This document shows, in pieces, positions 37,396 to 47,838 of a stretch of 64,000 nucleotides of DNA. The stretch's first letter is position 1, and each line of letters starts with the position of its first letter. This DNA is from Rosa chinensis (Eukaryota; Streptophyta; Magnoliopsida; Rosales; Rosaceae). The stretch covers positions 38,993,001-39,057,000 of the forward strand of contig NC_037090.1 in assembly GCF_002994745.2 (NCBI RefSeq), read 5' to 3'. Position numbers and translations under genes: made by a program. Below the pieces are notes generated by a model. It was not told the origin of the DNA and made no database searches. It was given only the letters and a program-made list of their open reading frames with translations.

Positions 37396-37522
37396 AGTTT
37401 TGTTACTCGATCAGTTACATGGTCAGTGACCTGACCAGTTACGTGGTCAGTGACCTGACCAGTTACGTGGTCAGTGACCTGACCAGTTACGTTGACCAGT
37501 TACATGGTCAGTGACCTGATCA
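37396..37522. repeat. Leader copy of the Copia 12-bp repeat, array 1
   Basis: About ten units alternating TGGTCAGTGACC and TGACCAGTTACG in the untranslated leader, between primer-binding site and gag. Neighbouring units are partly inverted (TGACCA...TGGTCA), so the RNA could form a row of small 6-bp-stem hairpins. They match the coding array at 34405-34715. Confidence 0.88.
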
Positions 37523-38043
37523 TTGTTTTCTGCCAACATCAATGAAGAATGCTTTGTGCATCATAATCACTTATGCCAACAGAAAACCACAAAACTCATG
37601 AGCTTTTAACTTTATATTCTACCCAGATTCATCCTTGTAAGAAAATTAAGCTCTCGTATCTGTCAATTTTAATTGTGTAAACAAATTCTGGGAGATTTTT
37701 GTTCTTCATGCAATTTTACACAATCACAGATACAATACCATATCATCAATCAATTCATCATGCATATTCAAGCACAATCAAAATTGTTTCGATTCCAAGA
37801 AACCACAGAACAATCAAGAAATTGTAAATTTCATCCGGTCACCATCTACTCTAACCTAACACACACCGGGAATGCAACTAGTGTTCTTGAGCACAATCAA
37901 AAACTCAATTATCATGCTATGAATCGAAATCAATTTCACAGAAAAACCTGTTTTTGCTTTTTCCCCAATATGCTGCTAAAAATCACAGCGGAAGCATGAA
38001 TTTGATATTTAACCAATGCAGCAATCAACTTAAGTAACTTACC

Positions 38044-38098
38044 TTGATCAGTTACATGACCAGTTACATGGTCAATGACTTGGTCAGTTACTTGACCC
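38044..38098. repeat. Leader copy of the Copia 12-bp repeat, array 2
   Basis: Four to five units of the same repeat, about 100 bp downstream of the primer-binding site on the element strand, followed by a TTTA run (38117-38140). Confidence 0.85.
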
Positions 38099-38207
38099 GT
38101 AAAACAAAAACCTTTTTTATTTATTTATTTATTTATTTTTAATTATATTTGTTTTGCAAAACCCTAAAACGATTTTGATATATGTGAGCCTATGCTCTGA
38201 TACCAAT

Positions 38208-38684
38208 TGTTAAAAATAACCATATACATGCTCACAATATATGCACACAATCATAAAAGGGATTAAGGCTTACCTTCAGCAATCACTGGCATGGATTCCA
38301 TCTTATGCTACAAACACGAACACTGAATATGGCCTTCTGTTACTTACCAACTTGCTTCTCAATGGACAGAACAATATGCAAAACGTCGGTAGTAATCAGG
38401 GACCAATTCATCTGTATATATAGGAGACTTAACCCTCAAGAAGCTTCCCATTAAAGCTATCCATATCGGTTTAGGTTTCCTAGTTAGATTCTTAATGTAA
38501 CACTTCATTGTAATCTTTCTTGCAGACTAAGAATAGGATTACTTACCTTAATGAATAGATACACTGCTTCATTAAGTTACAAGTATTGATTTACTGTTTG
38601 TATCCATGTTAAACTAGGATTGATATTAAGCTAATCATCAATTACTTTATGATGATATGTGTTATGTCCATATTTGATCTTACA
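38208..38684 (-). repeat. 5' LTR of the Copia element
   Basis: 477 bp, apparently identical to the 3' LTR. On the element strand it is followed after two bases by the primer-binding site. A TATA-like TATATATACAG stretch lies near 38413-38424 on the reverse strand. Confidence 0.95.
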
Positions 38685-38689
38685 ACACT

Positions 38690-39116
38690 AACATTATGAT
38701 CATTAAAAGTGTTTTGCATTTACAAATTGGAGAAAAAAATTGAACACACGAAAATGAGGGAACTAAAACATTGAAAGGATATTAACACACATTTACCTAT
38801 ATAACAGATTATTTTCCAGAGCCCCCAATTTATAAGCAGGAATTGCTTCCCACAAATGTGACCTTCAACACGGGAGGCTAATGAATATTATAGCATACAC
38901 TTGGTAGACAGCACCCAACCGATACTTCCAGATCCATCAACAGCAAAGAAGTATAGGACGTATCACACAATGGTCCAGATGCACCAAGTAATCTTCAATA
39001 GCACCGATGGTAATCTTCAACAGCAGAATTGTGAATGAAGTTCCATCCGCTTGCACTGCCTTCCAATACGAAAGGAAGGCTTATCAAACCAATCAGAAAA
39101 TAATTCTCATTTTCAT
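38690..39116. other. 3' flank of the RAPTOR1 relic
   Basis: Sequence between the Copia target duplication and the relic stop codon; it may include the former 3' UTR of the RAPTOR1 copy. Nothing else recognised. Confidence 0.45.
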
Positions 39117-40922
39117 CTACCTTAGAGAGTTGTCATCGGCATAGATGGACGCGCAAGCATCTGCAGCACCAGTAGCAAGCAGTACATACGGATGGAAGGC
39201 TAGGCAACTAACAGGACCAATTTTTTGGGCCATAAAGGAAGGGTAGTATCTAATGGTGCCTAATTGTTCGCCCTCCAAACTAAAGACAGTCATGAGCTGC
39301 TTGGCTGAGCCACCACTGGCAATGAGTGGGGCGTGTCTATGAACAGCTAAAGCTGTGAGTGAACCCCTATGAGCTTCGATTGTGAGGTAGGGATCTTTAC
39401 TACTTCTGATATCAAGGAACTGAATGTCACCAGCCTGACATGTACTTACTATCTGTATGAAGGCAACGTACATGTCAGGTAAGCTACACTAGTAGATATA
39501 AAATAGCTGCTAGAGTCGGTGCATGATGTGGAATAACTTTATCATAGCCAATGACAGACAATCATCACTTCTTACCTTAGAAGGATCATAGCCAATCCCC
39601 ACAACTCTTTCTACCTTCTGAGTGTTCCCAACAGCTCTTTCTATCTTCTGTGCGTTTCCTACAACTCTATCCACCTTTGGAGTGTGCGGCCGCATTTCAC
39701 GGACAAGCCTACGGAGGCACAAGAAGCAAATCAACTGAATGCACTTGCTTATGCAAAACCAATATCAAACTAGAACAAGAATAAAGAGCTATGATCAAAT
39801 CCAGAAACATATGTTCTTCAAATATGAAGGATCAAAAGGAACAGTGGTGATAGCAAACGAGAATAAATCATTAGAAAGTCATATAAGAATCTTTTACTAT
39901 CAAAGGCAGTCCACTGCAAATATTTGCAACATGCAACAAGAAGATTTTGAGTGCTTACATGTCAGGAGTTCGAACATCTTAGAGCCTAACAGAACCGTCA
40001 ATAAAACCAGCTGTGAGTTGACTTCCATGAACTTGAGATGCAGACTATGTACAAAGATAATGCAGGACAAATAGTTATAAGTTCATTTTTTCCATCAAGC
40101 ACATGACATATCCTAACAAACTATAAGTTTAAAAAAGGTTCCAAATTTATTTAACAGAGCCAATTATAAGCAAGCCAACATAATATAAAGTGATATGGTA
40201 TAACTCACCAATGCTGAAATGCTACAGTCTGATTGAGAATGAATAAGCCTTCCTAACCAAGAAGTTTATATCTCTGAGTGTAGAAGTTTACTTGAGGCAG
40301 CAAGAAGCAAGCTTTCATCAAGTTCATTCACAAAGCAAAGCTTGGAGATTCCCTTGTCTGGAAAATCATGGTTATCAAAGCTGTTCAGAAGAATAACCTC
40401 CTTAGTCTCTTGGTAATTCCATACCCTACAAATTAAGCAATAGACACAAAATAAGTCGGTCATCGATGGTATGAGGGTAATCACAACAACAGCCCTTAAT
40501 TATATCATACATAACAAAAAGAAAGAAAAATGCATTTAGTGAGCATTCAATTGCGTTAGCAAGAGGCCAAGGAACAACCAACTGATACCAGTTAAGACAC
40601 TTTATCAGAAGTCATAATAAGTTGCAACTATTTTCAGCACAGGTCTATCTCCATGCAATCACAAGAAGAATGATAGAACAAGGCTTACTATTTCAGAAAC
40701 ATGTCTACATGATGCTACCTCACAAAATCAAGCTATAAATCTCATGAACATATCAAAGATGCTGAAGCAAAAGATTGAATATAAATAAACCTACGAACCT
40801 GATTCGTTCACTCTCATCAGCCGCAATCACAATACGAGAGAATGGTTCCAGCAAAATGCTTTTCGTACCCGTTTCAAATTTTGTGTCCCAGCTTGCAGTT
40901 TTATTATTAAGCTTGCTAACAG
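39117..40922 (-). pseudogene. RAPTOR1: RAPTOR1 3'-terminal relic (WD40 end), introns retained
   Basis: RAPTOR is the substrate-binding partner of TOR kinase. Exon-like blocks on minus, in order: 40922-40799 ([14 protein letters not shown]), 40425-40291 ([14 protein letters not shown]), about 40250-40209, 40044-39959, 39708-39576, 39452-39117 ([23 protein letters not shown], stop at 39117). Splice sites are mostly kept, so it is not a processed copy. It is dead: the block encoding the D-G-x-V-R-I-W-K-N-Y region and about 60 following residues is missing, the G-S-V-R-L-Y-D-V-R motif has TAA in place of the Tyr codon (about 39986), and all N-terminal domains are absent. The K-V-E-R-V-V-G segment is triplicated (39594-39690). 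Confidence 0.88.
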
Positions 40923-41898
40923 CTGACCAATAATAACACGGAATATACATTAATTCCATTACCAAATACGTACTCACATGCATGTTATCAAAATGGGAAT
41001 AATAGATGACAAATAAAGATTAAAGAGGAAAACCAACATGAGTGCCGCGCTATGTGCTCCATGGCAAAGTTTTCTCTCTCCTCTCTCTAGTAGGATACAC
41101 ATAACATAGTATACACTTATTTATAGATTATTATTTGTTATATATTGTGTAATAATATTATGTAATACATATTATATAGCAAAATGAAAAAGAGATAAAA
41201 TGGGATAAATCACAAACCTCTTGAAGTGCTCTTTTGACATTGTGCCATCTACCAATAACGTCTCATGAGTGTCGAGTACCGTCTCATGAGAGTGATGAAG
41301 AGAAAACTCGGCCTGGACTTTCTGCAGTCCGAAGAGGAGAAAACTTTTTATGTTCACCCTGAAGCAGATATGCTGCTCTTGGCAAGCATGCCCAAATCAT
41401 TCTCAACTTTCTGAGTGGGGAAAAGGCTGGGCTGTTCCCGATATTCAACATCAGCGGTTATGTGTTTTCGAAACAACATAAGCCCACAAAGCTCGTTTGG
41501 TAAAAGGGGAAAACAAAATCAGGATATCAACGAAAGAGGAATGAAGTGAAGTGGTCAGATTGTTAGAACTGTTTGAGGTAGAATAGAGGCTAAATATTAT
41601 TTCGATAATTTCATTTTAAGTTGATGAATGTATAGCTGAGAACGATATTAATGCTTAAATCTATAACCCAAAACGATATAATTTGTGCTGACCATTTTTG
41701 GACCTAACTCTAGCAACAAGTTTAGTTAGGCTAACCATTTTTTGAATTAACTACACCTGATCAAATATCATTCCCCCAAGGTTAAGCCAATCATCTTGAA
41801 CTATACTGTAATCAAAGATGTAAGAAAAGCTCTCTTTTCCAAAAACAATGTTCTGTAAAGATACTCATATGGTACAAATTAGTTAACAAGTAATCAAT
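40923..41898. other. Presumed Helitron body left of its 3' end
   Basis: AT-rich DNA running to the Helitron-like terminus at about 41928. It contains an exon-like segment at 41218-41321 on minus and, upstream of it (about 41480-41345), a short ATG-led minus-strand frame of about 40 codons. No transposase. Confidence 0.35.
41218..41321 (-). pseudogene. Exon-like fragment of unknown gene
   Basis: On minus, CTGCAG acceptor then 104 nt open in one frame (K-V-Q-A-E-F-S-L-H-H-S-H ... M-S-K-E-H-F-K-R) then a GTTTGT donor. It contains an internal duplication (CTCATGAGACG twice, coding similar H-E-T blocks). I do not recognise it and it does not match remembered RAPTOR sequence. It may be a second captured fragment. 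Confidence 0.25.
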
Positions 41899-41928
41899 CC
41901 CGCGACAAGGCGGGGACAACCTTTCAAG
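41899..41928 (+). mobile_element. Diverged Helitron-like 3' terminus
   Basis: CCCGC (41899-41903) and GCGGGG (41910-41915) form a hairpin followed by ACAACCTTTCAAG then T. It aligns with the terminus at 28024-28053 almost base for base, with CAAG in place of CTAG. The LINE 3' remnant starts directly after it. Confidence 0.5.
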
Positions 41929-41931
41929 TTA

Positions 41932-42572
41932 TTAATAGTAGAAGAGTACAACCATATTGCCTAAACCCCTAGAAACATTACATCTATCCTCACAGAGAAC
42001 ATCCCGAATAATAGCAGGTGTCTCCTCTATCCAAAATTCATCTACTTCATTCCAACTAGTAAGGTGTGATAACCTATTGGCCACACTATTTGCTTCACGA
42101 TAGATATGCCGGAATTGAAAGAAAGCAAAAGAACGTATATACCTTTTACAGTCCTCAATAATCCGGTCTACCTTAGAAAAGTCCTCCTCATCCCTATCCA
42201 GGGCATGTACGAGCACAGAGCAGTCAGACTCAACTTTCAGTTCATCCCAGCCTTGGTAAATTGTCGCCAAAAGCCCTGCACGAAGCGCTTCCGCCTCAAC
42301 ATGCAGTACATTCTGGACATAAGGCATATGTCGAGCCAGCGCCGCCATGCACTCACCATTATCATCTTGGACAACAACACCGATCCCACTTCCACCCGGA
42401 AACCACCGTCCACGTTCACTTTGAGTCTACCTCGTGGGGGGAACAACCACTTAGCAACTGGCCTCCTCTCCTTGTTTCTGCTACACACATGGTGCTTCTT
42501 AAAATCCTCCAAATAATTAACCGCCCAGTCATGCATACGCATTGGATTAAAAATGTCACCTTTCCAGACCAC
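41932..42572 (-). pseudogene. LINE RNase H domain
   Basis: Plant L1 RNase H, in two frames: V-N-V-D-G-G-F (first catalytic Asp, about 42415), then after a frameshift near 42390 V-E-A-E-A-L-R-A-G-L (catalytic Glu), V-E-S-D-C-S (second Asp), and the R-E-A-N-S-V-A-N-R-L tail. Key residues survive but the frame is broken. Confidence 0.82.
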
Positions 42573-42607
42573 CTTATTGTGTTCATTCCAGATTGCCTAC
42601 AGCAGCA

Positions 42608-43663
42608 TCAAAAAAAGTTCAACCTGCTCACCTTGTAGACTTCGAAACATTGCACATATCCACTCCACCACCGACTGCATTGAATGTTCAGTAGGTTTTT
42701 AACTTGAGTTCTCCACAACACAATCACCACATCACACTCCTTAAACACATGCCTCCCATACACTGAGCAGAATGGACACATAACATCTGGGAACTGTACC
42801 ATCTTTACTAGGGCAACTCTAGTAGGTAGGATCACCTTAACCAAACGCCATGTGTGTTGCTTCACTTTTGGAGGAACATTGATCTCCCAAAGCTTCTTGA
42901 ATATGAACTCCCCTTCAACATGTGACTCAGACGTTGACTTCCTTTGACCCAACTGCTCCGTTAGTCGTGCCACATGATATCCATTTTTGACATTATGTTG
43001 ACTCTTCTTGTCAAAGTGCCATATGAGACGATCCTCACCACCATTCAAACTAAGAGGAATTCTCACAATATGCATGACCTCATTGTCCATCAACAACTCA
43101 TGGAGTAGCCACACATTCCATTCCCCCGCTTCTGAGTCTATTAGGTCACAAACCCTAAGCTCCTTAGTATCTTGCATCGGAAGCGAATACGGTCTGAAAT
43201 GGTAAGGCTGTGGGATCCAAGGATCATCCCAGACCGAGATATTCTCCCCATTGCCAACCTAAAAATGAATGCCTTTTCGAAGCAACTTCCGGCCTTTGAG
43301 TATGCTCCGCCACGTATAGGAGCACCCCATCTTCAACTCCACCTGCATGAAGTTCTAATGAGAGAAGTAACGAGCCTTAAGAACCTGTGCCAACAGAGAA
43401 TCAGGTTCTCTAAGCAACCTCCATCCTTGTTTTGCTAAGAGTTTAGTGTTGAACAGACTCATATCTCAAATCCCCAGTCCCCCCTCACTCTTGGGAATGC
43501 ACAGCTTCTCCCACGCCAGCCAATGTATTTTCATCTCTTCCCCCTTATCACGGACCTCACCAAAAACGAGCCATTAGCCTATGCATTTCATTGCACAGTG
43601 TTTAGGGAGCTCAATGCATCTCATAACGTACATCAACTTTTATTACCACTTCCTTCCCAGATG
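42608..43663 (-). pseudogene. LINE ORF2 downstream of RT, with zf-RVT
   Basis: 43177-42608 is open (189 codons) and has the W-x-I-N-V-P-P-K-V-K...C-P-F-C pattern of the zf-RVT domain that follows plant LINE RT. Upstream to 43663 the minus strand still reads as [19 protein letters not shown] and V-G-N-G-E-N-I-S-V-W, typical of this region, interrupted by several stops. It is cut at 43663/43669 by the LTR-type insertion. Confidence 0.8.
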
Positions 43664-43668
43664 CACTA

Positions 43669-43970
43669 TGTAACGTCCCAAACCAGAATTTACTGATTTA
43701 CTAATCATTAGGACGGTAAACGACATTTACTTTCACTTTTATTGTCATTTCAGCACTTTTAGTGGCTCTAAAATTTGACTTTTTGTTCGGGTCAAAATTT
43801 GAGAAAATGTTCTTCATGAAAGTTGTAGAGGACGTTAAACCGAGCGCGTGAATATGTGGTACGTAAAAATCGGAATTCATATGCCAAAGTTATGCCTTAA
43901 AATGTGGAAGTTACTGTTCACGGTAACTTTCTATATATAGAGAAAGTTACTATGGTAGATTTCCAAATTG
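43669..43970. repeat. Left inverted terminal repeat
   Basis: About 300 bp, inverted relative to 47540-47833. At several sites where the middle copy (46378-46666) differs, this end agrees with the right end (for example CAGAATTT, ATCATTAGG, GAGCGCGTG, GTACGTAAAA). Confidence 0.85.
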
Positions 43971-45990
43971 ACAGGACCCGCCCCGAATTTCACCCTGAAA
44001 TCTGAGGTGGCCCTGTGGGGCCCACCTTAGGGATAACTCTACCAAAAATTCGGCAGAGTCACCTCTAAAATGGACTACCCAAAAACCTGTAAAACACACA
44101 AAAACACTTCAAGCAAACAAACCTTATACTCCTGGAGCCACCCTGCTCCCAATTACCAACAACTCTACTTTCACAAAACACAAAACTCAACAATACTAAT
44201 CCCAAAGGTTATCAGAGCAATACTACTATACACAGGGATATAAAAAGAAGAGTAAATGATCAAGGGATCCTACACTGCGGAAGTAGTGACAACTATGCCT
44301 CAAATGTCATGTACGCCCGACCTCCACTAATTAGCCTGCAAACTGGGCATTAGGAACCGAAAGGCCCAGGGGAAAGTAGACGAAAAACGTTAGCGTGAGT
44401 GGACAAAAATAAACAATTTAAAAGAAAAAGGATTTCATACTTTCCCACATTTATTCCTTTAAAAACTCAATGCATGCACAAATGGTAAAACATATTTAGC
44501 TTTAAATCCAAGGATTCCAAAATGATAAATCGACTAGCCTCGCTAGTCACCACATTCGAAAACTATATCGTAAAACCAAAATCTCGTTTCTCAAGAAGAT
44601 AAGACCAGCCCCGCTGGCTACAGTGAAAATCGGACTAGCCCCGCTAGTCAAGCAACGATAAAATATGGGGAAGAAGTTTCACCATACGAAAGAAGGGAGC
44701 CTCCCAGGCTCGGGTCGGAGCATCCCACACTTTGGAGCATCCCATGCTCTGCTCTTACTCACCCACGAACACATAGTAAGCAGGGAGAAGTACTAACAGG
44801 CTAGCTAGCAATACATATGACGACCCAGGTATGGTGGGTTAAAATCATACGAAAATCGAAAATCAGTAAGGCTTCCCCATAAGTCCCGCGAATAAAGAAA
44901 ACACGGGTACGATTCCCAACCGTACCCGGAAATTCTCGTAAAAAGTCTCATAAATCAACAGCGTGTCCCACACGCTAAAAAAATAATTAGATCATCATCC
45001 AGACATTCTCAATGCCAAAACCGAAAGTCGAATAAATAAATAAGAAATAACTTCATCGAAATCCCATTTTGAAAATCTTTCCAAAAATCTCAAATCAATG
45101 AATAGAAAGATACTTAATTCCGGAAATCACCTCGGAAAATTACTTCAACGAAATTTAACATAAATCACAAATTCAAAATCGAGCATAACAACTTCAATTC
45201 GAAAATCCAATTGACATAGTAATAAAAATATTTAAATCCGTTTAATATGCTCGATAAATTAAAACAATAATTTAAGTCACTAATTCATTTCCAAAACAAA
45301 TCAAGACAAATCAACAATAATTTCCCGAAAGCAAAATATAATAACATGGATTAAATAATTAAATAATTAATTCGGGAAAAACATTTGCATGCATCCATAT
45401 TTAAAAGCAAAGGTCCACTCACAGTACTATTGGGCGACCACGCAAACGAGTTCCTTCATTTAACCATAGCTCGCGGCATTGCCCTGTACACAATTATATT
45501 TCCGTAAACGGCAATCCGATAAAATAATTACGAACCTAAACGAAACCTGAAAATCCCTATCTCCATTACTTCTCAAATTCAACCCAAATCTCTCCCACAA
45601 CACCAATTCCTCAATTAACATATTCCACAATGAAAACGAGGGAAATCCGACGGCCGGATTTCCAACAATTCAATCACAAAACTTCAAACTTTGGAAATTC
45701 ACAAATAATTCCAAACTCCTCCATAATTCACCAAACTTCACATACAAGCTCTACAACATATATACAATTTAATGGGCTAAAAACCGGAATTAAAACACTG
45801 CCCTATACGCCTCCACGCGCCACCAACAGTGGCAGCGCGTGGGCCCCACGCGCCACTGGCAACCACCTTCGATGTCCACCAAAATTTGGCAGCACCATCT
45901 ACTCAACAAACCCAACCTCTTTCTCAACTACAACAAGTTCCAATTTTACCTGGAAGAGCTCCAATTTGGCCAGTGAAAAATTTCCAGAAA

Positions 45991-46666
45991 ATTCAAGAAC
46001 CCTAGGATTTGAAATTTCTTCGATTCGACCTCCACACTGCAAATCGTGGCTCAAGGCTAGGGGGGAAATGATCCTTGGCAAAAACCGCACCTTCGACGCC
46101 GGTTTGGTGGCCGGAGACGGCCGGAATCGGAAGATATCGCCGGAAATAACAAACTGCTACAGTAATCTTCTTGGTTTGAATTCGAGCTTCTCCGGCCAAA
46201 TCACGACGTCCTACGACCACAGGCGTATGGGAGAGGAAGAGAGGAGTCGACCGTCACCCTGGGCTCGCCGATTGGTGGCCGGACGGCGGCAAAACGAAGG
46301 GGAGAAGGAGAGAGGCCGACGCTGGGGAAAGAGGGAGAGGAAGAGAAAGTCGGGGTAGGTTTCCAGAAATGGAAATCTACCACAGTAACTTTCTATATAT
46401 GTAGAAAGTTACCGTGAACAGTAACTTCCACATTTTAAGGCATAACTTTCGCATATGAATTCCGATTTTTAAGTACCACATATCCACACGCTCGGTTTAA
46501 TGTCCTCTACAACTTTCATGAAGAACATTTTCTCAAATTTTGACCCGAACAAAAAGTCAACTTTTAGGTCCACTAAAAGTGCTGAAATGACAATAAAAGT
46601 GAAAGTAAATGTCGTTTACCGTCCTAACGATTAGTAAATCAGTAAATTCCGGTTCGGGACGTTACA
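45991..46666 (-). repeat. Direct repeat copy A (3' LTR start)
   Basis: About 675 bp, matched in the same orientation by 47153-47833 at roughly 97 percent by eye. It includes GC-rich transcribed leader sequence. The 242-codon plus-strand ORF across it (45630-46358) is antisense to the element. Confidence 0.85.
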
Positions 46667-47152
46667 ATCTCCCCTCCTTATAAAAATTTCGTCCTCGAAA
46701 TTTCATACTGTCAAAGTAGAGGTAGCACACATACACTAATCTGCAATACAACATCCTCAACGAAGGTAGTACGCGAATCATAACAAAGTGGGGATGATAT
46801 CACACGATCGATATGCAAGTCTGCTCGTAATATGTAGAAATTAGATTCAAAATTGATCCAAGAATTGGCCATGTAAAACTGAGAGATCAACACTTAGAAG
46901 GAACAATCCTAAAGGTGATATTTGGCCGGTCGCTGAAATCTGATCAGTTCTCATAGCGTCCCTAATGAATTCACCATCATACTTCCAAACATTACCAAAA
47001 GTCCTTATCAACTAAAGAAGAAAATCATCAAAGCATTAAGTTTGAAGCATCCCGCAAATTATTTGAATATGTGAGAAGAAACACATGGTAGAATTACACC
47101 CTGAATTACACCCTGTGGTCGTAGGTCGTCGTGATTTGGCCGGAGAAGCTCG

Positions 47153-47833
47153 AATTCAAGAACCCTAGGATTTGAAATTTCTTCTATTCGACCTCCACAC
47201 TGCAAATCATGGCTCAAGGCTAGGGGGGAAATGATCCTTGGCAAAAACCGCACCTTCGACGCCGGTTTGGTGGCCGGAGATGGCCGGAATCGGAAGATAT
47301 CGCCGGAAACAACAAACTGCTACAGTAATCTTCTTGGCTTGAATTCGAGCTTCTCCGGCCAAATCACGACGACCTACGACCACAAGCGTATGGGAGAGGA
47401 AGAGAGGAGTCGACCGTCACCCTGGGCTCGCCGATTGGTGGCCGGACGGCGGCAAAACGAAGGGGAGAAGGAGAGAGGCCGACGCTGGGGAAAGAGGGAG
47501 AGGAAGAGAGAGAAAGTCGGGGTAGGTTTCCAGAAATGGAAATCTACCACAGTAACTTTCTATATATATAGAAAGTTACCGTGAACAGTAACTTCCACAT
47601 TTTAAGGCATAACTTTCGCATATGAATTCCGATTTTTACGTACCACATATCCACGCGCTCGGTTTAACGTCCTCTACAACTTTCATGAAGAACATTTTCT
47701 CAAATTTTGACCCGAACAAAAAGTCAACTTTTAGGGCTACTAAAAGTGCTGAAATGACAATAAAAGTGAAAGTAAATGTCGTTTACCGTCCTAATGATTA
47801 GTAAATCAGTAAATTCTGGTTCGGGACGTTACA
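47153..47833 (-). repeat. Direct repeat copy B (5' LTR start)
   Basis: Matches 45991-46666. At its inner edge (about 47100-47157) it is followed by an inverted copy of part of itself (47337-47388). Confidence 0.85.
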
Positions 47834-47838
47834 CACTA

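Larger units (their letters stand above)
31580..38684 (-). mobile_element. Young Ty1/Copia LTR retrotransposon, 7105 bp
   Basis: Complete element on minus: 5' LTR 38208-38684, primer-binding site 38194-38205 (TGGTATCAGAGC on minus, initiator-Met type), leader, gag, protease-integrase, RT-RNase H, polypurine tract (about 32058-32067), 3' LTR 31580-32056. The target duplication ACACT is perfect (31575-31579 and 38685-38689). Reading both LTRs base by base I found no difference over 477 bp, so insertion is recent. Domain order protease, integrase, RT, RNase H identifies Copia. The coding region is split into three frames, so this copy should not make a full polyprotein. A short repeat occurs in both leader and pol. 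Confidence 0.95.
43669..47833 (-). mobile_element. Rearranged LTR-type element with inverted ends, 4165 bp
   Basis: Inserted into the LINE with a perfect 5-bp target duplication CACTA (43664-43668, 47834-47838). Both ends are about 300-bp inverted copies of one sequence, starting TGTAACGTCCC on plus at the left and on minus at the right. A third copy, direct to the right end, starts at 46666 on minus and is preceded by a polypurine tract (AAGGAGGGGAGAT, about 46667-46679), the signature of a 3' LTR start. So 46666 down to 43669 looks like a 3-kb 3' LTR, 46667 to about 47100 a remnant of internal DNA, and about 47158-47833 a truncated 5' LTR. No gag or pol is present. Confidence 0.7.

Noticed and set aside
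45630..46358. 242-codon plus-strand ORF
   Set aside because: It lies wholly in LTR sequence, antisense to the element, and is partly duplicated at 47231-47584 with the LTR. Composition follows GC-rich leader DNA, with no protein family.
43664..47838. CACTA-class DNA transposon
   Set aside because: CACTA here is the flanking 5-bp target duplication, not the element terminus. The ends are TGTAACGTCCC, and a polypurine tract marks LTR ancestry.
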